From: Caldicoprobacter oshimai DSM 21659
GTDB taxonomy: Bacteria; Bacillota; Clostridia; Caldicoprobacterales; Caldicoprobacteraceae
DNA: 64,000 nt
NCBI GenBank assembly: GCA_000526435.1
Contig: JAGB01000002.1
Location: 186,001 to 250,000 of the forward strand
Direction of reading: 5' to 3'
Shown piece by piece: positions 57,788 through 64,000 of this stretch (positions within the stretch are counted from its first letter, which is position 1; each line of letters opens with the position of its first letter). The translations under genes were made by a program, and so were the position numbers. The notes beneath the pieces were generated by a model, which did no database searches, had not been told where the DNA came from, and saw only the letters and a program-made list of their open reading frames with translations.

Positions 57788-57964
57788 ACCATCATCTCCC
57801 AAATCAACATATGTTTTTCCTGTTGCGGACTACCGTCCATTAAGGAGGCAGTAACCGCCAAAGCCTAATCACCAACAGTCAAGTAAAAACTTTCCTGGCT
57901 ACCGCTTCAATAGGCTTATAATTTATATTTACCCGTTTGGGATGCAATTAAAACATAAAAATAT

Positions 57965-58003
57965 TTTACACAGATTTAACACAAGCTTGTCTTTAACTTT
58001 ACA
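57965..58003 (+). promoter_or_regulatory. PhoP box, four hexamers at 11-bp phase
   Basis: TTTACA (57965), TTAACA (57976), TTGTCT (57987) and TTTACA (57998) recur at exact 11-bp spacing, the known arrangement for the Bacillus PhoP response regulator (TT(A/T/C)ACA direct repeats). Another TTTACA starts at 58011, two bases out of phase. They lie ~65-100 bases before pstS and fit phosphate-starvation activation. Confidence 0.75.
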
Positions 58004-58066
58004 TTGCCGCTTTACACTGTTTGGTGAAAGCAAAATGATAAATCTATATGAGAAAGGAGCTTAAGT

Positions 58067-58966
58067 ATGAAAAGAACAGTAACCTTGTTCATGTACGCCA
58101 TATTCATAGTGGCCATTTTGGCAGGATGTGGCGCTCAGGGCAACAATTCCGACAGCGCCAAAAACGGCAACGAATTTGACATCTCAAGAGAAATCCATGT
58201 AATCTCCCGTGAAGAGGGATCGGGTACCAGGGGTGCTTTCGTAGAGCTGTTTGGCATCCAGCAGAAAGACAGCAGCGGCAATGAGATCGACTATACGACG
58301 GAAGAGGCCCGCATAGTGAACAACACAGCGGTAATGATGACATCTGTCGCAGGAGATATATACTCTATAGGGTATATATCCCTGGGCTCTCTAAACGATA
58401 CCGTAAAAGCCCTCAAAATCGACGGAGTTGAACCTACGGTGAGCAACGTAAAAAGCGGAAAGTACAAAATCGCCCGTCCCTTCATCATTGCCACAAAAGG
58501 CGAAATAAGCAAAGTGGTACAGGACTTTATAGAGTTTATCATGAGCAGCGATGGCCAAAAAGTGGTTGAAGAAAACGGATATATCCCGGTATTGGATAAT
58601 CCAGCTTACAGCGGGGATAAGCCCGCAGGCAAAATCGTAGTCGCAGGTTCATCATCGGTCTCCCCGCTTATGGAAAAGCTCAAGGAGGCCTACCTTGCTA
58701 TCAATCCCAATGCACAAATTGAAATTCAGACCAGCGACTCAACTACCGGCATCAATTCGGTTATAGACGGGATATGCGATATAGGAATGTCGTCCAGAGA
58801 ATTGAAAGAGAGCGAACTCAATGCCGGTTTGACCCCCATCACCATCGCTATGGACGGGCTTGTGGTAATCGTCAACAAAGGAAATCCAGCAGACAACTTG
58901 ACAAGCGAGCAAGTCAGGGCCATTTTCACAGGCGAAATAACGCAGTGGTCCGAGGTGCTAGAGTAA
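58067..58966 (+). CDS. pstS: Phosphate-binding lipoprotein PstS, circularly permuted order
   Basis: The 299-residue ABC-transporter phosphate receptor has a lipobox ILAGC at residue ~21. Normal PstS runs GKIVVAGSSSVSPLMEKL ... FTGEI first, then VSREEGSGTRGAF and GYISLGSL last. Here the second half comes first: ISREEGSGTRGAFVELFGI (~45), GYISLGSL (~105), GYIPVL (~178). The first half follows: KIVVAGSSSVSPLMEKLKEA (~190), MSSRELKESEL and IFTGEITQWSEV at the very end. Both phosphate-contact regions (GSGTRG and AGSSSVSP) are kept. It is first in the pst operon, behind the Pho box. Confidence 0.92.
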   Translation: MKRTVTLFMYAIFIVAILAGCGAQGNNSDSAKNGNEFDISREIHVISREEGSGTRGAFVELFGIQQKDSSGNEIDYTTEEARIVNNTAVMMTSVAGDIYSIGYISLGSLNDTVKALKIDGVEPTVSNVKSGKYKIARPFIIATKGEISKVVQDFIEFIMSSDGQKVVEENGYIPVLDNPAYSGDKPAGKIVVAGSSSVSPLMEKLKEAYLAINPNAQIEIQTSDSTTGINSVIDGICDIGMSSRELKESELNAGLTPITIAMDGLVVIVNKGNPADNLTSEQVRAIFTGEITQWSEVLE

Positions 58967-59038
58967 AACTTGTAAATAAAGTTTCAGCAACAAAATCCAT
59001 CTCTCCATTATTTAATTTAAAAAGACGGTGAGACAAAG

Positions 59039-59890
59039 ATGAGAAATTACAAAGAAAAGGCAATGCAAATTGTGTTTTTGATGGCCGCCTGCACTTCAAT
59101 CCTAGCGGTGGCCTTGATTTGCGTATTCCTGTTTGCCAACGGAATACCAGCCATGTCCGAAATTGGAGTACTGGATTTCTTTCTAGGCAAAAAATGGCGG
59201 CCATCCAATGACATCTACGGGATTTTGCCGATGATTTTAGGGAGCATCTATGTAACAGCAGGTGCCATAATAATAGGCGTTCCAATCGGCATACTGACGG
59301 CAGTGTACATGGCAAAGTTCTGTCCAAAATATATATACCGTTTTTTAAAACCCGCTGTTGACCTTTTGGCAGGCATCCCATCGGTAGTATACGGATTTTT
59401 CGGTTTGGTCGTGATAGTCCCTTTTGTGCGCGATAACTTTGGTGGCGACGGCAGCAGCATACTGACGGCTTCCATTTTGCTGGGCATCATGATACTGCCC
59501 ACCGTCATCAGCGTGAGCGAATCAGCAATTCGCGCCGTTCCCGACAGCTACTACCAGGGTGGTCTTGCCCTTGGGGCAACCCACGAGCAGAGTGTGTTCT
59601 TCATCACTCTGCCCGCGGCCATCTCGGGTATTATGGCAGGCGTGGTCCTGGCCATCGGGCGGGCAATCGGCGAGACCATGGCGGTCATCATGGTGGCGGG
59701 AAACCAGGCACGGATGCCTGCAGGCCTGCTCAAAGGCATCAGAACCCTCACCGCCAATATAGTAATAGAAATGGGATATGCGGCCGACCTGCACAGGGGC
59801 GCGCTCATCGCCACCGGAGTAGTGCTGTTCGTATTCATACTCATCATCAACCTCTCATTTTCTCTGCTTACGAGGAGGACAAATAGATGA
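59039..59890 (+). CDS. pstC: Phosphate ABC transporter permease PstC
   Basis: A 283-residue inner-membrane protein with about six helices. The permease signature near residue 185, ALGATHEQSVFFITLPAAIS, is the EAA loop that meets PstB. PTVISVSESAIRAVP and GIMILPT are family-typical. Its stop overlaps the pstA start (ATGA). It forms the channel with PstA. Confidence 0.95.
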   Translation: MRNYKEKAMQIVFLMAACTSILAVALICVFLFANGIPAMSEIGVLDFFLGKKWRPSNDIYGILPMILGSIYVTAGAIIIGVPIGILTAVYMAKFCPKYIYRFLKPAVDLLAGIPSVVYGFFGLVVIVPFVRDNFGGDGSSILTASILLGIMILPTVISVSESAIRAVPDSYYQGGLALGATHEQSVFFITLPAAISGIMAGVVLAIGRAIGETMAVIMVAGNQARMPAGLLKGIRTLTANIVIEMGYAADLHRGALIATGVVLFVFILIINLSFSLLTRRTNR

Positions 59891-60753
59891 TTAAGATAGA
59901 CACACGAAGCATACACCGCAAGCTGAGAACGTATAAAAGGTCTCCCCTTTCCCTCGTACTGTTGTTGCTGGTGTTATCGGCTACAGCCATTACCGTAAGC
60001 ACCCTGCTGTTCATCATCGCGTACATCCTCATTAAGGGAATTCCAAATATAACCGCTGATCTGTTTGCATGGGAATACACCTCCCAAAACGTATCGCTCA
60101 CCCCGGCCATCATAAACACGCTTATCATCGTGGTACTGGCCCTCCTTATTGCCGTGCCTTTGGGCATCTTTGCGGCCGTCTATCTGGTGGAGTACGCAAA
60201 GCGCAGAAACAAGCTGGTTGAAATGATAAGGCTGACCACCGAAACATTAGCTGGTATCCCCTCCATCATCTACGGTTTGTTCGGCTTGTTGTTTTTTGTA
60301 ACGGCAATGGGCTGGGGATTCTCCATTCTGGCCGGCGCCTTTACCCTTGCTATCATGATACTGCCTGTTATCATGCGCACCACAGAAGAAGCTTTAAAGG
60401 CCGTACCCGACTCATACCGTGAGGGGAGTTTCGCCCTGGGCGCAAACAAGTTACGTACCGTGTTCAGGATCGTCCTCCCCAGCGCTATGCCCGGTATCCT
60501 GTCAGGCATCATCCTCAGCATAGGAAGAATAGTTGGTGAGACGGCAGCTCTCCTTTACACCGCCGGAACGGTAGCGGAAATCCCTAAAAACCTGTTGTCG
60601 TCGGGCCGCACTTTGTCGGTGCATATGTACGTCCTCTCGAGCGAAGGGCTGTATGTAAATCAGGCATACGCTACAGCAGTCGTGTTGCTGGTTACTGTAA
60701 TGATAATAAATTGGCTGTCAAATTTTTTAGCAAAAAAGATTACGAAAGGATAG
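59887..60753 (+). CDS. pstA: Phosphate ABC transporter permease PstA
   Basis: A 288-residue permease with six helices. The EAA loop is [38 protein letters not shown] is shared with PstC. It starts at ATG 59887 overlapping pstC by four bases. The C-terminal helix ends [12 protein letters not shown] eight bases before the pstB ATG. Confidence 0.95.
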   Translation: MIKIDTRSIHRKLRTYKRSPLSLVLLLLVLSATAITVSTLLFIIAYILIKGIPNITADLFAWEYTSQNVSLTPAIINTLIIVVLALLIAVPLGIFAAVYLVEYAKRRNKLVEMIRLTTETLAGIPSIIYGLFGLLFFVTAMGWGFSILAGAFTLAIMILPVIMRTTEEALKAVPDSYREGSFALGANKLRTVFRIVLPSAMPGILSGIILSIGRIVGETAALLYTAGTVAEIPKNLLSSGRTLSVHMYVLSSEGLYVNQAYATAVVLLVTVMIINWLSNFLAKKITKG

Positions 60754-60761
60754 GGGGATAT

Positions 60762-61508
60762 ATGGGGAAGATAACCATAAACAATCTAAACCTGTACTAT
60801 GGAGATTTTCATGCGCTGAAGGACATCAACCTAGACATAGAAGCCAACAAGATCACCGCCCTCATCGGACCTTCGGGCTGCGGCAAATCGACTCTCCTCA
60901 AGTGCCTGAACCGCATGAACGACCTGGTGGAAAACTGCAAAATAACAGGCAAAATACTGCTTGATGGAGAGGACATATACAACATCGATGTAAGTCTGCT
61001 GCGCAAAAGAGTGGGCATGGTCTTTCAAAAGCCCAACCCTTTTCCCATGAGCGTGTACGACAATATTGCCTTTGGGCCGCGCACACACGGGATTCGCTCC
61101 AAAATAAAGCTGGACGACATCGTCGAAAAATCCCTGCGAGCCGCCGCCATATGGGACGAATTAAAGGACAGGCTAAAAAAGAGCGCTTTGGAGTTGTCGG
61201 GCGGTCAGCAGCAGCGGCTCTGCATTGCAAGGGCTTTAGCGGTGCAGCCCGAGGTGTTGTTAATGGACGAACCAACGTCGGCACTGGACCCAATTTCCAC
61301 ATCAAAGATAGAGGACCTTGTTATGGAGCTTAAAAAGAATTATACTATAATTATCGTGACCCATAATATGCAGCAGGCAGCCCGCATCTCGGACAAAACA
61401 GCCTTCATGCTAAACGGCGAGGTAATAGAATACGACGATACCGAAAAGCTGTTTTTTATGCCACAGGATAAGCGCACAGAGGACTATATAACCGGGAGGT
61501 TCGGATAA
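60762..61508 (+). CDS. pstB: Phosphate ABC transporter ATPase PstB
   Basis: A 248-residue ATPase from ATG 60762 (AGGGGG ahead). Walker A is [13 protein letters not shown], the signature [15 protein letters not shown], Walker [14 protein letters not shown], and the switch histidine [29 protein letters not shown] is the phosphate-specific Q-loop region. Its stop overlaps phoU (TAATG). Confidence 0.96.
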   Translation: MGKITINNLNLYYGDFHALKDINLDIEANKITALIGPSGCGKSTLLKCLNRMNDLVENCKITGKILLDGEDIYNIDVSLLRKRVGMVFQKPNPFPMSVYDNIAFGPRTHGIRSKIKLDDIVEKSLRAAAIWDELKDRLKKSALELSGGQQQRLCIARALAVQPEVLLMDEPTSALDPISTSKIEDLVMELKKNYTIIIVTHNMQQAARISDKTAFMLNGEVIEYDDTEKLFFMPQDKRTEDYITGRFG

Positions 61509-62161
61509 TGAGGAGAAAATTCGATGAGCAGCTGGAGTTGCTCAACCGTGAATTAATAGAGATGGGCGCCCTGTGCGAAACGGCAATAGCCAACGCTGCT
61601 AAAGCGCTAATAAACCACGACAACTCTTTGGCTCAGGAAGTCATCCGTATCGACGCCGAAATTGATCAGAAGGAAAAGGACATCGAAAGCCTGTGCTTCA
61701 AGCTTCTGCTGCATCAGCACCCTGTAGCCAGGGATCTAAGGCAGATCTCCTCTGCCCTCAAGATGATAACTGACATGGAGCGCATAGGAGACCAGGCAGC
61801 CGATATCTCTGAAATAATCCTGTTGGGAAACGTGCATTCCCTGAACAACGCCGTGCATATAGACGAAATGGCCAGGGCAACCATTAAAATGGTAACCGAC
61901 AGCATCGATGCCTATGTGAGACGGGACCTGGATCTGGCGCGATCAGTCATAGCTTACGATGACGTGGTGGATGACCTTTTTAATCAAGTAAAAAAGGAAA
62001 TCATAGATATTATAGGCAAGGACAAACAAAACGGGGAGTATGCAGTCGACCTGCTGATGATCGCCAAGTATTTCGAGAGAATAGGTGACCATGCCACCAA
62101 CATAGCCGAATGGGTGGAATACTCCATAACAGGAATCCATAAAGGTGGAGAAAGGATATGA
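61508..62161 (+). CDS. phoU: Phosphate signalling protein PhoU
   Basis: A 217-residue helical protein with two PhoU repeats, each with metal-binding acidic clusters: DAEIDQKEKDIESLCFKLLL, MITDMERIGDQAADIS and later KYFERIGDHATNIAEWV. It damps signalling from Pst to the kinase. It starts one base into the pstB stop and overlaps the response regulator by four bases. Confidence 0.95.
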   Translation: MRRKFDEQLELLNRELIEMGALCETAIANAAKALINHDNSLAQEVIRIDAEIDQKEKDIESLCFKLLLHQHPVARDLRQISSALKMITDMERIGDQAADISEIILLGNVHSLNNAVHIDEMARATIKMVTDSIDAYVRRDLDLARSVIAYDDVVDDLFNQVKKEIIDIIGKDKQNGEYAVDLLMIAKYFERIGDHATNIAEWVEYSITGIHKGGERI

Positions 62162-62838
62162 TCTTTTTCGTCGAGGACGATGATAACATAAGGGAGCTGG
62201 TGGTGTATACGCTGCAAACGGTAGGTTTTGAAGCTCGCGGCTTTGAGAACGGCAAAGCCTTTTTTGAGGCGCTGTCAGCGCAAAAGCCTGAGCTCATCCT
62301 CCTCGACATCATGCTGCCCGATGAAGACGGGCTGCAGATTCTAAAAAAATTGAAATCCAATCCTGCCACCAGAGAAATACCCGTCATAATGATTACAGCC
62401 AAAAGCACCGAATACGACAAGGTGATTGGCTTGGACAGCGGGGCCGATGATTATATTACAAAGCCGTTTGGCATGATGGAGCTGGTCTCGCGCGTTAAAG
62501 CGGTACTGCGCCGCACATCCGCCAAAAGCAATCACCCAACACATGTATTAACGGTGGGGCCCATAACTCTGGATGCCAGCAAATACGAGGTCACTGTCAA
62601 CGGCAGAAGGCTAGAACTAACCCATAAAGAGTTTGAACTGCTGCGCTATCTCATGGAAAATGAAGGCATTGTATTGAGCCGCAACAAAATCCTTGAGGCA
62701 GTTTGGGGGTATGATTTCGATGGTGAAACCCGTACCGTCGACGTCCATATACGTTCACTCAGGCAAAAGCTAGGAGAGTGGTCTGAACTTATAGAGACGG
62801 TGCGGGGAGTGGGGTACCGAATCGGAGGCCCAAAATGA
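62158..62838 (+). CDS. phoP: Phosphate-regulon response regulator (PhoP/PhoB type)
   Basis: A 226-residue OmpR/PhoB-family regulator. Receiver: acidic VEDDDN near the start, phosphorylated Asp in LILLDIMLPDEDG (~residue 50), Lys in YITKPFGMMELVSRV. Winged helix: LTHKEFELLRYLMENEG, ILEAVWGYDFDGETRTVDVHIRSLRQKL. It is expected to bind the 11-bp-phased boxes upstream of pstS. Overlaps: ATGA with phoU and ATGA with the kinase. Confidence 0.93.
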   Translation: MIFFVEDDDNIRELVVYTLQTVGFEARGFENGKAFFEALSAQKPELILLDIMLPDEDGLQILKKLKSNPATREIPVIMITAKSTEYDKVIGLDSGADDYITKPFGMMELVSRVKAVLRRTSAKSNHPTHVLTVGPITLDASKYEVTVNGRRLELTHKEFELLRYLMENEGIVLSRNKILEAVWGYDFDGETRTVDVHIRSLRQKLGEWSELIETVRGVGYRIGGPK

Positions 62839-64000
62839 AGCGTAGAATATTCTTAAGCATGTGCCTTCTCGCTATGTTAATCGTCTTTCTGTCCAGCATG
62901 CTGACCTTTGTCGTCGTGTATCGGCAAATTTTCGATATCATGCAGCGTGAAATAGAAAAAGAAGCGTCTTACATTGCGGCCAGCCTTGAAAACGCCGAAG
63001 ACCCACGCCTTTTCTTGCAGAACGTATCAACCAAGGCACATCGCATCACGCTGATAGCGAATGACGGTACCGTATTGTTTGACAGCGCTGAAAGAGCAGA
63101 AAACATGGAAAATCATAGAAACAGGCCAGAGGTATCGGCCGCCCTGAAGAACGGAATTGCAAAGTCAGTGCGCCTGTCCAGGACTCTAGGCAAGCAAACC
63201 TTCTATTGTGCCGTCCTTCTGAAAAACGGCATGGTGCTGCGGGTAGCAAACGTGGTCGACAGCGTTTACAGCGCCATATTGAGTTTTGTGCCCTATATAT
63301 TGTTCATCATCGCCGTCACGCTTGCACTTGCCCTACTTATAGCCAATCGGGAGACCAAAAAAATAGTTGAGCCCATAAACGCGCTGAATCTACAAAATCC
63401 TATGTCCAATGATGTCTATGACGAATTATCTCCCCTACTCATGCGCATAGCCCAGCAGAACCAGCAGATAGAGAATCAGATGCGCGCTTTGCGGGAAAAG
63501 CACGAAGAGTTTAACGCCATCACCGAAAACATGATCGAAGGATTGATATTGCTCAACGAAAGAGCTGATATCCTATCGGTCAACAAAAGCGCCATACGCA
63601 TATTTGGCGGCCACGACAGAAGCAGTTATCTCAATAGAAACATCCTCACATTAAGCCGTGATTTAACTTTGCGGGCGGCGGTAAAAAAAGCCCTGGAGGG
63701 CGACCACTGTGAAGAAATACTTGAGATGGGCGGCCACCATTACCAGCTTACAACCAACCCCGTTTGGGTCAACGGACGGGTAAAAGGGGCCGTTGTCCTG
63801 ATTCTGGATATAACCGAAAGGTATGCCGCTGAGCAAATACGCCGTGAATTTTCTGCCAACGTATCCCATGAGCTTAAAACACCGCTTACATCGATATTGG
63901 GCTACGCCGAAATCATCAAGAACGGTATGGTAAAGAGCGAGGATATCCCCCGCTTTGCCGAACGCATTTACAACGAGGCCAACCACCTCATCGCCCTGAT
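62835..64000 (+). CDS. phoR: Phosphate sensor histidine kinase PhoR (partial at window end)
   Basis: From ATG 62835 the frame runs 388 codons to the edge. A first membrane helix (FLSMCLLAMLIVFLSSMLTFVVV), an extracytoplasmic loop, a second helix (IFIIAVTLALALLIANR near residue ~155-175), a PAS-like domain (~220-320) and the H-box EFSANVSHELKTPLTSILGY (histidine near residue 346) are present. The catalytic ATPase domain lies beyond the window. It should phosphorylate PhoP when PstSCAB/PhoU signal low phosphate. Confidence 0.92.
   Translation, partial: MKRRIFLSMCLLAMLIVFLSSMLTFVVVYRQIFDIMQREIEKEASYIAASLENAEDPRLFLQNVSTKAHRITLIANDGTVLFDSAERAENMENHRNRPEVSAALKNGIAKSVRLSRTLGKQTFYCAVLLKNGMVLRVANVVDSVYSAILSFVPYILFIIAVTLALALLIANRETKKIVEPINALNLQNPMSNDVYDELSPLLMRIAQQNQQIENQMRALREKHEEFNAITENMIEGLILLNERADILSVNKSAIRIFGGHDRSSYLNRNILTLSRDLTLRAAVKKALEGDHCEEILEMGGHHYQLTTNPVWVNGRVKGAVVLILDITERYAAEQIRREFSANVSHELKTPLTSILGYAEIIKNGMVKSEDIPRFAERIYNEANHLIAL

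Overview
The window is a gene-dense chromosomal segment of a Gram-positive, strictly anaerobic clostridium. Evidence: an electron-bifurcating NfnAB pair, a TM1266-type [FeFe]-hydrogenase regulator, Hsp33, HPr, an L-box riboswitch, homodimeric-type GlyRS, clostridial Ogg, and a secreted GH10 xylanase. A xylan-using thermophilic clostridium related to Mahella or Caldicoprobacter would fit, but that placement is inference. No rRNA, tRNA, prophage or CRISPR array was seen.

Layout. 0-6 kb (minus strand): start of a TPR protein, then the remnant of an IscB-type element whose HEARO/omega-RNA is still recognisable, then hslO, a methyltransferase, a DUF624 membrane protein, an M20 amidohydrolase and an iron alcohol dehydrogenase. 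6-7.2 kb: a decayed ISLre2-type transposase, then a promoter, lysine riboswitch and terminator-like hairpin leading into asd-dapA-dapB (plus strand), where DapB carries an extra aspartokinase-like ACT region. 11-19 kb (minus strand): cobO and the purine cluster purE-C-F-M-N-H-D. 19.3-24.4 kb: larC, split into two frames joined by a -1 slippery heptamer, then larB, guaB and ogg. 24.4-31.4 kb: nfnAB, a P-loop/Asp23 fusion, a frameshifted malic enzyme, nth, and two broken uroporphyrinogen-decarboxylase-like genes.

31.6-42.5 kb: mostly lineage-specific genes. These are a beta-propeller-like/coiled-coil protein, a cysteine-desulfurase-like enzyme, a subtilase, three unrecognised proteins of which two share a motif, an ECF-type membrane protein, the hydrogenase regulator, a MASE3-SpoIIE phosphatase, a small CBM25-like protein, HPr and a lipoprotein. 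42.7-48.7 kb: glyS, the xylanase, and argD-argF-GNAT behind a promoter overlapped by an ARG box. 48.8-57.8 kb (minus strand): Rsm22-type methyltransferase, MATE transporter, ADP-ribosylglycohydrolase, a holin-like protein, PolX, a truncated nucleotidyltransferase (plus strand), PadR, a HAAS/RDD membrane protein and OsmC. 58-64 kb (plus strand): pstS-C-A-B-phoU-phoP-phoR, tightly overlapping, behind an 11-bp-phased Pho box; PstS has its two half-domains in circularly permuted order.

Main points for a second look: the internally deleted IscB locus that kept its RNA and appears to supply the hslO stop codon; the permuted PstS; the DapB-ACT fusion; the probable programmed frameshift in larC; the P-loop/Asp23 fusion; and several frameshifted genes (malic enzyme, URO-D) that could be real decay or assembly errors.
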